From positions 1-15,436 of the forward strand of contig CALGIY010000141.1 of the NCBI GenBank assembly GCA_937914965.1: a DNA stretch of 15,436 bases, given 5' to 3'. A model generated the notes under the pieces. That model was not told the origin of the DNA. It searched no databases and saw only the letters and a list, made by a program, of their open reading frames with translations. Below, one piece after another: positions 1 through 8,017 of this stretch. Positions within the stretch are counted from its first letter, which is position 1. Each line of letters begins with the position of its first letter. Source of the stretch: an uncultured Thermoanaerobacteraceae bacterium. GTDB lineage: Bacteria; Bacillota; DSM-12270; Thermacetogeniales; Thermacetogeniaceae. The position numbers and the translations under genes were made by a program.

Positions 1-372
1 TCCAGTAAGGGTACGGGAAACCCGGTGGATATGGAGCAGATTGTTCTGTGGGATCCCGATGTGATCGTTTTTGCTCCAGACAGTATTTACAGCAGTGTTG
101 GCGAGGATAAAGCGTGGCAGAAACTTACCGCAATTAAAAACGGTAATTACTACGAAGTACCCATGGGCCCCTACAACTGGATGGGCTTCCCTCCTTCTGT
201 CAACCGCTATATGGGTATGATTTGGATTGCTCAGCTGCTCTATCCGGACAAGGCTCAGTACGATGTTTATAAAGAAGCGGCTAAATACTATGAATTGTTC
301 TATCACAGCAAACTGACAAAAGACCAATATAAGGCTTTGGTTGCCAACTCACTCTTAAAAGCTGAACAATAG
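1..372 (+). CDS. ABC transporter substrate-binding protein, metal-chelate type (3' part only)
   Basis: The reading frame is open from the window edge, so the gene starts upstream; 123 C-terminal residues are visible. The remaining part fits the C-terminal lobe of the Peripla_BP_2 family (FepB/BtuF-like): an N-P-V-D-M-E-Q-I segment, then W-D-P-D-V-I-V-F ('at this place the family has position/D-P-D-x-I'), a variable stretch, V-P-x-G-P-Y-N-W at the ligand cleft, and a helical C-terminus rich in Tyr and Lys (A-K-Y-Y-E-L-F-Y). Such proteins capture ferric siderophores, haem, cobalamin or related metal chelates outside the membrane and hand them to a FecCD-type permease. The ligand cannot be read from this fragment. 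No intact permease or ATPase follows; a terminator lies about 120 bp downstream, so the partners must be upstream or lost (see 439-465). Confidence 0.8.
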   Translation, partial: SSKGTGNPVDMEQIVLWDPDVIVFAPDSIYSSVGEDKAWQKLTAIKNGNYYEVPMGPYNWMGFPPSVNRYMGMIWIAQLLYPDKAQYDVYKEAAKYYELFYHSKLTKDQYKALVANSLLKAEQ

Positions 373-438
373 GTTGTCAGTGCCTGACTGCGGGGCCGAG
401 GATGCTCTGACCTTTCGGATCAAGAGGCAAATGATTTG

Positions 439-480
439 ATGAAAAGTGCTGTTCCTGCTAAATAAAGAGGGGTTTGCGGC
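439..480 (+). pseudogene. Possible start of a lost FecCD-type permease gene
   Basis: An ATG at 439 opens M-K-S-A-V-P-A-K, then TAA at 463, and the same frame continues R-G-V-C-G-K-L-E before a second stop. Many FecCD permeases begin with a charged segment ending in P-x-x-Y-R-x-x-x-G-x-K, so the TAA could be a mutated Tyr codon. A permease would be the expected next gene after the binding protein. The match is very short and may be chance; nothing recognisable of the permease follows. Confidence 0.2.
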
Positions 481-494
481 AAATTAGAATAAGT

Positions 495-530
495 AAAAAA
501 ACATGGGACCTGCAGGGCCCCATGTTTTTT
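495..530 (+). terminator. Rho-independent terminator after the binding-protein gene
   Basis: ACATGGGACC (501-510) pairs with GGCCCCATGT (515-524) with one A-C mismatch across a short TGCA loop, and a run of six T follows; an A-run precedes the stem, so it may act on both strands. Confidence 0.85.
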
Positions 531-728
531 AGAGGGGGATAATAAAGGTTAATAAAGGATTCACAGCAACTTGCGGCCAGACTGATTTAAATTCTGACAT
601 AAAAATCTTCAGAATGAAAACCAGTCTTTTAGCTTGTCATTCCGCAATAATTCAACAGGGAATACCTGCGAACCAGATGCTGCGGAAACTGACAGTTGCT
701 GTGAATCTACATTTAATATCCCCCTCTA
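530..728. mobile_element. MITE-like imperfect palindrome with TA flanks
   Basis: The left arm (about 530-597) and the right arm (about 609-728) are inverted copies of one another. Matching blocks, from outside in, are TAGAGGGGGATA (530-541) with TATCCCCCTCTA (717-728), GATTCACAGCAACT (558-571) with AGTTGCTGTGAATC (694-707), TTGCGG with CCGCAA, AGACTG with CAGTCT, and ATTCTGA (591-597) with TCAGAAT (609-615). The right arm carries about 45 and 12 extra bases relative to the left. A TA dinucleotide stands at each outer edge (530-531 and 727-728), as expected for insertion by an IS630/mariner-type transposase. No transposase is encoded inside. It could instead be the DNA of a large folded RNA. 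It fills most of the 615-bp gap before groES. Confidence 0.5.
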
Positions 729-830
729 TCGACCAAATATACAAGATAGCAATAACCTTTATCAGGGCCGGGTTCCATATTAAGCCAGCATTCCAAACTG
801 TTAGTTTTTCAGGGTCAACTAGATCTGATA

Positions 831-858
831 TTGTGCAGATAGATTTTCTTTGTATAAT
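831..858 (+). promoter_or_regulatory. Possible upstream sigma-A promoter for groESL
   Basis: TTGTGC (831-836) and a perfect TATAAT (853-858) are 16 bp apart. It lies 67 bp upstream of the CIRCE operator, farther than usual, so it may be a second, less HrcA-controlled promoter or a chance match. Confidence 0.35.
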
Positions 859-882
859 CTGGTGCCTCTGGGGAAATATTTA

Positions 883-911
883 TTGAGAAATGTGGGAACT
901 TGTATTATTAT
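883..911 (+). promoter_or_regulatory. Sigma-A promoter of groESL
   Basis: TTGAGA (883-888) and TATTAT (906-911) are 17 bp apart. The predicted start of transcription, near 918, puts the CIRCE element right at the start of the message, the usual arrangement for HrcA-repressed groE operons. Confidence 0.6.
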
Positions 912-924
912 TGTAGTAAGCTTC

Positions 925-951
925 TTGGCACTCAATCCATGTGAGTGCTAA
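925..951. promoter_or_regulatory. CIRCE operator (HrcA binding site)
   Basis: TTGGCACTC (925-933), a 9-bp spacer, and GAGTGCTAA (943-951) match the CIRCE consensus TTAGCACTC-N9-GAGTGCTAA with a single change (A to G at position 3 of the left arm). HrcA binds this inverted repeat and represses the chaperonin operon until heat or unfolded protein ties up GroEL, which HrcA needs for folding. hrcA itself is not in the window. Confidence 0.95.
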
Positions 952-987
952 TAATGAACAGATAATACCTTTAAGGAGGTGCTAGTT

Positions 988-1275
988 ATGGCCCTGAAAC
1001 CGCTTGGCGAAAGGGTGGTCTTGAAGGTCATCGAAGCGGAGACAAAAACTGAAGGGGGCATTGTCCTACCAGATTCCGCCAAAGAAAAACCCCAAAAAGG
1101 TGAAGTGGTTGCTGTGGGGACCGGGAAGGTTTTGGTGGACGGGAAAAAGATTTCCCTGGATGTTCAAACTGGGGATCAGGTAATCTTCTCCCGCTATGCC
1201 GGTACTGAAGTTAAGGATGGGAAAGAGAAGTATCTCATTGTAAATGAAAGGGATATCCTTGCTGTCGTTGATTAA
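988..1275 (+). CDS. groES: Co-chaperonin GroES
   Basis: A 95-residue protein, the normal size for GroES. It forms the seven-subunit lid that closes the GroEL folding chamber. Visible hallmarks are the start [10 protein letters not shown], the mobile loop region [13 protein letters not shown] that contacts GroEL, the [14 protein letters not shown] segment, and the [14 protein letters not shown] end strand. The start is the ATG at 988, seven bases after a strong AAGGAGGT (973-980); the frame is open a little farther upstream from a GTG at 979, but that codon overlaps the ribosome site. First gene of the CIRCE-controlled operon; groEL follows after 21 bp. Confidence 0.97.
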   Translation: MALKPLGERVVLKVIEAETKTEGGIVLPDSAKEKPQKGEVVAVGTGKVLVDGKKISLDVQTGDQVIFSRYAGTEVKDGKEKYLIVNERDILAVVD

Positions 1276-1296
1276 TTAATTTTAGGAGGTTTTTAG

Positions 1297-2883
<1,587 letters not shown>

Positions 2884-2925
2884 AGTAAACCTGGGATGCC
2901 GATGTAGGTATTAGCTGTTTATCCC

Positions 2926-2960
2926 AAAGACCTGTTTTTTCGGAAACAGGTCTTTTTTTT
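2926..2960 (+). terminator. Rho-independent terminator of groESL
   Basis: AAAGACCTGTTT (2926-2937) pairs perfectly with AAACAGGTCTTT (2944-2955) around a six-base loop, and the T-run continues to 2960. Confidence 0.93.
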
Positions 2961-3020
2961 CATAGTAATCCCCACCGCTGCATAAAATGGTTATGATCTC
3001 TCTTGCTGGGGGTATTCCGT

Positions 3021-3707
3021 TTGGAAAAAAAAGAATTGAACCGGCAGTTAAGGTGGGTAATAATCATATTTTTCTTGGCTGTGGCTGCAGGAGGAGTAGC
3101 ATATTATTTTTCCTTTTTAAGGGTTGAGCCAGCTCCTCTTTTGGAAGAAACACTGAGTAAAGCACACCAGGCGAAGAGCTACAGGTACTCCTTGCATGCG
3201 GAACTGGATATTAGCGGCAAAAAAAAGAACTGGATCCAGGTGCAGGGGGAGCGGGCTCCTGGTTGTTATCACTTCTGGGGGAAAACTTTAGGAACCCCAG
3301 TTGAGATCTACCAGTTCGGGATGAGGAGCTATACCAGGGATCCTGTGAGCAGTAAATGGACGGTTTTAGATGGTGTGGATCTCACCAAGCAGCAGCTTTA
3401 TATGGCAGAAATCGATCCTTTAAACAGCTTTCGGTTTAGAAGCACCGGAGAACCACAGCTCGTAGGAAAGGATAAGGTGGGCAAGCGCAAATGCGTGATA
3501 TTAGAAGTAAAACCTGAGCTAGAAAGCAAGTACCTGGAGATCTGGTGGCGGGATTTCACATACCGTTTCTGGATCGACAGGAGAAAGCATGTTTTGGTGA
3601 AGGCAGAGGCCACAGCAATTAGTAAAAACAGCAATGATACAAGTTTAACAATGACAGTGGAATTTTGGGATTTCAACAAACGGATCAAGATTACGCCCCC
3701 ACTCTAG
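3021..3707 (+). CDS. Membrane-anchored exported protein, LolA/LppX-like fold suspected
   Basis: A 228-residue protein of unknown function. A charged start (E-K-K-E-L-N-R-Q-L-R) is followed by one hydrophobic segment at about residues 12-33 and no lipobox Cys, so it is probably held by an N-terminal anchor with the rest outside the membrane. The outer part alternates short strands: Y-R-Y-S-L-H-A-E-L-D-I-S-G, W-I-Q-V-Q-G-E, E-I-Y-Q-F-G-M-R-S-Y-T, W-T-V-L-D-G-V-D-L, V-I-L-E-V-K-P, F-W-I-D-R-R-K-H-V-L-V-K-A-E-A-T and L-T-M-T-V-E-F-W-D-F-N. That pattern is typical of the half-barrel LolA/LppX/RseB folds that bind lipid or act as envelope sensors; this is inferred, with no motif proof. I prefer the TTG start at 3021, seven bases after GGGGGT; the frame is open from a TTG at 3003. 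It stands alone between two terminators. Confidence 0.7.
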   Translation: MEKKELNRQLRWVIIIFFLAVAAGGVAYYFSFLRVEPAPLLEETLSKAHQAKSYRYSLHAELDISGKKKNWIQVQGERAPGCYHFWGKTLGTPVEIYQFGMRSYTRDPVSSKWTVLDGVDLTKQQLYMAEIDPLNSFRFRSTGEPQLVGKDKVGKRKCVILEVKPELESKYLEIWWRDFTYRFWIDRRKHVLVKAEATAISKNSNDTSLTMTVEFWDFNKRIKITPPL

Positions 3708-3747
3708 CTTATTTTCTCTTAGAAAATTGCGGGCCAAACCCCTGTCC

Positions 3748-3776
3748 TCCGCCTGTTAATAAAGGCGGATTTTTTA
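3748..3776 (+). terminator. Rho-independent terminator
   Basis: TCCGCCT (3748-3754) pairs with AGGCGGA (3763-3769) around GTTAATAA, followed by six T. The trkH promoter begins immediately after, at 3777. Confidence 0.88.
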
Positions 3777-3805
3777 TTGACATTTTGTTTCTTTTTTTCT
3801 ATACT
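3777..3805 (+). promoter_or_regulatory. Strong sigma-A promoter of the trkH-trkA-ahcY operon
   Basis: A consensus TTGACA (3777-3782) and TATACT (3800-3805) are separated by 17 bp. This is the best promoter match in the window. The predicted transcript starts near 3812 and has a leader of about 95 bases before the trkH start. Confidence 0.85.
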
Positions 3806-3864
3806 ACGAAAGCGTAGGTAAGTATAATATTGGGAAAACTTATATTGATATGGTTTCTTTGTTC

Positions 3865-3894
3865 CAGTATGACAGATCATACTGTATTTTTTTT
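3865..3894 (+). promoter_or_regulatory. Terminator-like hairpin in the trkH leader
   Basis: CAGTATGA (3865-3872) and TCATACTG (3877-3884) form a perfect 8-bp stem with a CAGA tetraloop, followed by TA and eight T (3887-3894), which run directly into the GGAGGT ribosome site (3895-3900). It has the form of an intrinsic terminator but lies between a strong promoter and the gene, so it would act as an attenuator or partial terminator. No aptamer or leader peptide is recognised upstream. Confidence 0.6.
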
Positions 3895-3906
3895 GGAGGT
3901 CTTCTG

Positions 3907-5298
3907 ATGTACCGCACTTTTCTTGGTAAGACTAGGAAACAGGGGATGGTCAATTTTCTGGGGAGATTTTTCTCCCGTTTCACACCTGCGCGTATACTCG
4001 TCTTTGGTTTTGCAACACTAATCATAGTGGGGACACTCCTTTTAATGCTTCCAGCGGCAGTGCGGAGCGGACACTCCGCACCCTTTCTCACGGCCTTCTT
4101 TACCGCTACTAGCGCTGTTTGTGTTACTGGGCTGGTGGTGGTGGATACAGGAACCTATTTCTCTCTCCTCGGCCAGTTAGTTATCATCGCTTTGATTCAG
4201 GCTGGAGGGCTGGGAATTATGACCATGACCACTTTTTTTGCCATGATCATCGGCAAGAGAATCAACCTGCGGGAGAGGCTGGTCATCCAGGAAGGTTTGA
4301 ATGCTATACAGCTGGAGGGTGTAGTTAGCCTAGTCAAGAGCGTTATCGGAATGACCTTGCTGATCGAGGGGATCGGGGGGGTGCTGCTCTCCATTCGTTT
4401 TATCCCGCAGTTGGGTTGGGTAAAGGGAATCTACTACGGTTTCTTTCACAGCATATCCTCATTTTGCAATGCGGGTTTTGACCTTTTTGGTATCATCTAC
4501 GGTCCTTTTTCCAGTTTGACAGCTTACCGGGAGGATCCGATTGTTTCGCTTACAGTCCCCTGTTTGATTATTCTTGGTGGCCTGGGGTTTCTGGTGATTC
4601 GGGATATATACTATAAGAGGCGTTTTTCTAAGCTTCTGCTTCACTCCAAGGTGGCTTTGGCGATAACAGCGGTGCTGCTTATAGGGGGGACTGGCCTGTT
4701 CTGGCTGCTGGAGCGGGGAAACACTTTACAGTCACTTAGCCCGTTGGGTACATTTTTTGCATCCTTCTACCAGGCAGTTACCCCACGTACCTGTGGGAGC
4801 AACACTTTGAATATTAGTGCTCTGCGTGGAGCAACCCAGTTTTTCTTCGTTATTTTAATGTTTATTGGAGCTTCTCCTGGAAGTACAGGTGGTGGAATCA
4901 AAACTACAACATTTGCGGCGCTTTTGGCTGCTGTCTGGACAGTAGTACAGGGCAAGCCGAGTGCCGAGACATTTAAGAGATCTATACCTCACAGTATTGT
5001 TTATAAGGCGCTGGCTGTTACCATGCTGGCCGTTTTTTTAGTGGCAGGTGTTACCATGTCCTTGGCTATAACCGAAGAAACTACCTTTTTGGCTGCTCTA
5101 TTTGAAGCCACTTCCGCCTTTGGTACGGTGGGACTTACTATGGGGCTAACACCACATCTGAGCAAGATTGGGCAGGTGTTGATCGCCTTGACTATGTACA
5201 TCGGGCGGGTGGGACCCCTGACCGTAGCTCTGGCTTTCTGGCGGCGCCAGCAGTCGGCTCGGTTCAAGTATCCTGAAGAAAAGATCATCATTGGATGA
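3907..5298 (+). CDS. ktrB: Potassium uptake channel subunit, TrkH/KtrB family
   Basis: A 463-residue membrane protein of the superfamily of K+ transporters, the ion-conducting subunit that imports K+ together with a cytoplasmic RCK partner. All four pore repeats show the selectivity-filter glycine: C-V-T-G-L-V (72-77), C-N-A-G-F-D (187-192), T-P-R-T-C-G-S-N (292-299) and G-T-V-G-L-T (406-411). The G-A-S-P-G-S-T-G-G-G segment (321-330) is the loop of the third repeat that gates Ktr channels. The start is the ATG at 3907, six bases after GGAGGT (3895-3900); the earlier in-frame ATG at 3850 has no ribosome site and lies ahead of the leader hairpin. The name trkH would serve equally well; the length fits KtrB/NtpJ. 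trkA/ktrA follows after 13 bp. Confidence 0.93.
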   Translation: MYRTFLGKTRKQGMVNFLGRFFSRFTPARILVFGFATLIIVGTLLLMLPAAVRSGHSAPFLTAFFTATSAVCVTGLVVVDTGTYFSLLGQLVIIALIQAGGLGIMTMTTFFAMIIGKRINLRERLVIQEGLNAIQLEGVVSLVKSVIGMTLLIEGIGGVLLSIRFIPQLGWVKGIYYGFFHSISSFCNAGFDLFGIIYGPFSSLTAYREDPIVSLTVPCLIILGGLGFLVIRDIYYKRRFSKLLLHSKVALAITAVLLIGGTGLFWLLERGNTLQSLSPLGTFFASFYQAVTPRTCGSNTLNISALRGATQFFFVILMFIGASPGSTGGGIKTTTFAALLAAVWTVVQGKPSAETFKRSIPHSIVYKALAVTMLAVFLVAGVTMSLAITEETTFLAALFEATSAFGTVGLTMGLTPHLSKIGQVLIALTMYIGRVGPLTVALAFWRRQQSARFKYPEEKIIIG

Positions 5299-5311
5299 GG
5301 AGATGATATTG

Positions 5312-5977
5312 ATGGCGAAAAAACAGTTTGCGGTCATCGGTATTGGGAGGTTTGGGGGAGGTGTTGCCCGAACATTATACAGGATGGGACATGAGGTGCT
5401 GGCCATTGACAGCAATAAGGATGAGATTGAAAAGATCATGCATGATGTCACTTATGCTGTCCAGGTGGATGCACTCGACTTTGAGGCCATAAAATCGCTG
5501 GGAATCAGAAATTTTGATGTAGTGGTTGTAGGTGTAGGCAGTCACCTTCAGACCAGTATCCTGGTAACAGTGCAGTTGAAAGAGTTGGGAGTAAAATATG
5601 TTGTTGCCAAGGCCTTGAACGATCTTCATGGCAAGGTGCTGGAAAAGGTGGGTGCGGACAGGGTTGTTTATCCGGAGCGTGATATGGGCACCCGGCTGGC
5701 GCATCATCTGGTTTCAACCAATGTGATCGATTACATCGAACTATCTTCGGAATACGGTATCATTGAAATGCAGGTACCTGAAGTGATTATTGGAGTTACA
5801 ATGGGCAAGGCTGACTTGCGTGCCAGATTCGGGGTTACAGTGCTGGCAATCCGCAGGGGTTCAGAGGTTATTGTTTCCCCTGGTGCTGATCATGTTTTTG
5901 AGGAGCATGATATTATGGTAGTGCTGGGAGGAACCGAGGATATTGGAAGGCTGGAAGCGAAGAGTAGAATCAAGTAG
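5312..5977 (+). CDS. ktrA: Potassium uptake regulatory subunit, TrkA/KtrA family (RCK)
   Basis: A 221-residue cytoplasmic protein that forms a ring under the membrane channel and gates it in response to nucleotides. The N-terminal RCK_N Rossmann domain has G-I-G-R-F-G (10-15) and an acidic Asp33 at the end of the second strand, for ATP/ADP or NAD(H). The C-terminal TrkA_C domain (about 135-217) ends in D-I-M-V-V-L-G-G; in several Firmicutes this domain binds cyclic di-AMP, which closes the channel. The single RCK unit, as opposed to the doubled TrkA of proteobacteria, supports the KtrA type. The start chosen is the ATG at 5312, nine bases after GAGGAG; an ATG at 5303 abuts that site and is less likely. 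Same operon as ktrB. Confidence 0.92.
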   Translation: MAKKQFAVIGIGRFGGGVARTLYRMGHEVLAIDSNKDEIEKIMHDVTYAVQVDALDFEAIKSLGIRNFDVVVVGVGSHLQTSILVTVQLKELGVKYVVAKALNDLHGKVLEKVGADRVVYPERDMGTRLAHHLVSTNVIDYIELSSEYGIIEMQVPEVIIGVTMGKADLRARFGVTVLAIRRGSEVIVSPGADHVFEEHDIMVVLGGTEDIGRLEAKSRIK

Positions 5978-6025
5978 TTAGTTCTAGGTTAAGGTATGCG
6001 TAAAATCAGAAAAGGGGAGATAATC

Positions 6026-7291
6026 ATGGTGCGAGAATGTTTGCGGCTAACCGATGAAGACTTGAGCAGTATCGGGCAGCAGCGTGTTGAATGGGCATGG
6101 AGAAAAATGCCTGTTTTGCAGCGGATCAATGAAAAATGGGAGAAGACCCTCCCTCTCAAGGGGATTAAAATTGCTGCCTGTTTGCACATTTCTGCTAAAA
6201 CAGCGAACCTCGCCCGGGTGCTTAAAGCAGGTGGCGCGGACCTGGTTCTTTGTGCCTCAAATCCACTGAGCACCCAGGATGACATTGCGGCGGCCCTCAA
6301 TGTGGTCTACGGGGTCCCGACCTTTGCCCGCCGAGGTGTGGACAATGATTCTTATTACATGCAGATCAATGCCGCTCTGGATACAGAGCCGCATCTGACC
6401 ATTGACGATGGAGCAGACCTGATCACAACCCTCCATAAAGAGCGTCCAGAGCAAGCGAAACTTGTGATTGGAGGCACAGAGGAGACAACCACTGGTGTCG
6501 TAAGATTGAGGGCAATGGCTAGGGACGGTGCCTTAAAATATCCCCTGGTGGCAGTAAATGATGCTTTGACAAAACACCTTTTCGACAACAGGTACGGGAC
6601 TGGGCAGTCCGCCCTGGATGGTATCTTACGGGCAACCAATTATCTCATTGCAGGTTCCACCTTTGTGGTTGTCGGATATGGATGGTGTGGCAGGGGCCTC
6701 GCTGCTCGAGCCCGGGGGCTCGGGGCAAGAGTAGTGGTTGTAGAGGTAGATCCCTTCAAGGCATTAGAAGCCCTCATGGACGGACATGAGGTTACAAATA
6801 TGACGGAAGCGGCGAAAAGAGCCGATTTTATCGTTACGGTCACCGGGGACATTCATGTGCTGGGAGAGCAGCATATACCGTTCTTGAAGGATGGAGTAAT
6901 TGTTGCCAATGCTGGACATTTTAATGTAGAGATCGATATCCCCTTCCTGGCATCACTAGCCCACAAACGCCAGACTGTAAAAGGAGATGTAGAGGAATTC
7001 ACCCTAGAGGACGGCCGACGGATTTACCTCTTAGCTGACGGTAGGTTGGTAAACCTGGCCTGTGGGGAGGGACATCCTGTTGAGGTGATGGACTTAAGCT
7101 TTGCGAACCAGGCTTTGTCAGCTGCTTGGTTGGTCTCTCAACGGGGAAAATTGGAAGCGGGTGTCTACCAGGTACCTCGTGAGATCGATGAACGGGTTGC
7201 GAGGCTTAAATTGGCGGCATATGAAGTTGAGATCGAGGAGTTGACAGAGGAACAGAGGGCGTACCTGGCCTCCTGGGAGATTGGTACTTGA
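6026..7291 (+). CDS. ahcY: S-adenosylhomocysteinase
   Basis: A 421-residue enzyme that hydrolyses S-adenosylhomocysteine to adenosine and homocysteine with tightly bound NAD, clearing the product inhibitor of methyltransferases. Substrate-domain signatures include H-I-S-A-K-T-A (54-60), D-N-D-S-Y-Y (106-111), G-G-T-E-E-T-T-T-G (149-157) and D-N-R-Y-G-T-G-Q-S (187-195). The NAD domain has G-Y-G-W-C-G (217-222), Glu240 and G-H-F-N-V-E-I-D (297-304). The protein ends at W-E-I-G-T without the C-terminal Lys/Tyr tail that most bacterial and eukaryotic enzymes reach into the neighbouring subunit's NAD site; this short form is known from archaea and Thermotoga. The start at 6026 is six bases after GGGGAG; an ATG at 5996 lacks a site. 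It follows ktrA by 48 bp and is probably co-transcribed. Confidence 0.95.
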   Translation: MVRECLRLTDEDLSSIGQQRVEWAWRKMPVLQRINEKWEKTLPLKGIKIAACLHISAKTANLARVLKAGGADLVLCASNPLSTQDDIAAALNVVYGVPTFARRGVDNDSYYMQINAALDTEPHLTIDDGADLITTLHKERPEQAKLVIGGTEETTTGVVRLRAMARDGALKYPLVAVNDALTKHLFDNRYGTGQSALDGILRATNYLIAGSTFVVVGYGWCGRGLAARARGLGARVVVVEVDPFKALEALMDGHEVTNMTEAAKRADFIVTVTGDIHVLGEQHIPFLKDGVIVANAGHFNVEIDIPFLASLAHKRQTVKGDVEEFTLEDGRRIYLLADGRLVNLACGEGHPVEVMDLSFANQALSAAWLVSQRGKLEAGVYQVPREIDERVARLKLAAYEVEIEELTEEQRAYLASWEIGT

Positions 7292-7317
7292 TCAGACCGA
7301 GTGCCTGAAAATATTCT

Positions 7318-7356
7318 GGCCAGTCGGCTTCCTGGCTGGCCTAGTGATATTATTTG
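7318..7356 (+). terminator. Weak terminator or processing hairpin after ahcY
   Basis: GGCCAGTCGG (7318-7327) pairs with CTGGCTGGCC (7332-7341), two G-T wobbles, tetraloop CTTC. Only a broken T-rich stretch follows, so termination would be inefficient. Confidence 0.4.
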
Positions 7357-7364
7357 CCAATTTG

Positions 7365-7373
7365 TGATATAAT
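7365..7373 (+). promoter_or_regulatory. Extended -10 promoter for hpt-guaA
   Basis: TGATATAAT matches the extended -10 consensus TGnTATAAT perfectly. No good -35 is seen at the right distance, which extended -10 promoters tolerate. It would give a leader of about 85 bases before hpt. Confidence 0.6.
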
Positions 7374-7465
7374 AAGACATGCTTTTTTCTGATTATGCCG
7401 TTCTTAAAGGAACTTTTGGAACAGCAGAAGGTGCCATTTCATAACAGATTGGGTGGGGAGTACAG

Positions 7466-7993
7466 TTGGAGAAACTAGAGGTGCTGTTTCCGGAAGATAG
7501 ATTACAGTCAAAGGTCGAGGAGATGGCAGAGCAAATCAATCGAGATTACGCAGGGAAAGAAATCCTGGTTGTTGGCATCCTGCGGGGTGCTTTTGTCTTT
7601 CTTGCGGATCTGGTGCGCAAGCTTAAAGGACCGCTGATTATAGATTTTGTGGCGGTCTCCAGCTACGGGGACGACACTGCCAGTTCTGGAGTTGTCAGGT
7701 TTTTAAAAGATCTAGATGAGAGCGTAGCGGGGAGGCATGTGCTCCTGGTGGAGGATATTATTGACTCTGGCCTGACCCTGAAATACCTTTATAAAAACCT
7801 GAAGGCCCGCGGTCCAGCGAGCCTCAAGGTCTGCACACTGCTGGACAAGCCAAGCAGGCGTAAGGTTGATTTTATTCCTGATTACAATGGATTTACTATA
7901 CCTGATTATTTTGTGGTAGGATATGGCCTTGACCGCGGCCAGCGTTACCGGAATCTTCCTAGTATCTATTATTTTTGCACGGAAAACCATTAG
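7466..7993 (+). CDS. hpt: Hypoxanthine phosphoribosyltransferase
   Basis: A 175-residue purine salvage enzyme that joins hypoxanthine (and usually guanine) to PRPP, giving IMP or GMP. The PRPP-binding motif L-L-V-E-D-I-I-D-S-G-L-T-L is at 93-105, the flexible-loop segment S-S-Y-G-D-D-T-A-S-S-G at 65-75, and the base-binding end V-V-G-Y-G-L-D at the C-terminal part, as in bacterial Hpt. The start is TTG, five bases after GGTGGGGAG (7452-7460); no ATG fits. It stands 24 bp before guaA, so salvage to IMP/GMP and the IMP-derived GMP branch share one transcript. With a damaged de novo pathway this salvage gene could carry much of the purine supply. Confidence 0.93.
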   Translation: MEKLEVLFPEDRLQSKVEEMAEQINRDYAGKEILVVGILRGAFVFLADLVRKLKGPLIIDFVAVSSYGDDTASSGVVRFLKDLDESVAGRHVLLVEDIIDSGLTLKYLYKNLKARGPASLKVCTLLDKPSRRKVDFIPDYNGFTIPDYFVVGYGLDRGQRYRNLPSIYYFCTENH

Positions 7994-8017
7994 AATTTGC
8001 AGAAAGGGGGGTCAGGC

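Noticed and set aside
614..886. 90-codon open frame before groES
   Set aside because: It begins inside the MITE-like palindrome, has no ribosome site, and its residues resemble no family; it runs over the promoter region.
3812..3906. ydaO (c-di-AMP) riboswitch in the ktrB leader
   Set aside because: The leader is too short and lacks the conserved aptamer segments.
7395..7481. Small frame starting M-P-F-L-K-E-L-L-E-Q-Q-K-V in the hpt leader
   Set aside because: The composition is protein-like, but there is no ribosome site and it overlaps the hpt start; a leader peptide is possible but unsupported.
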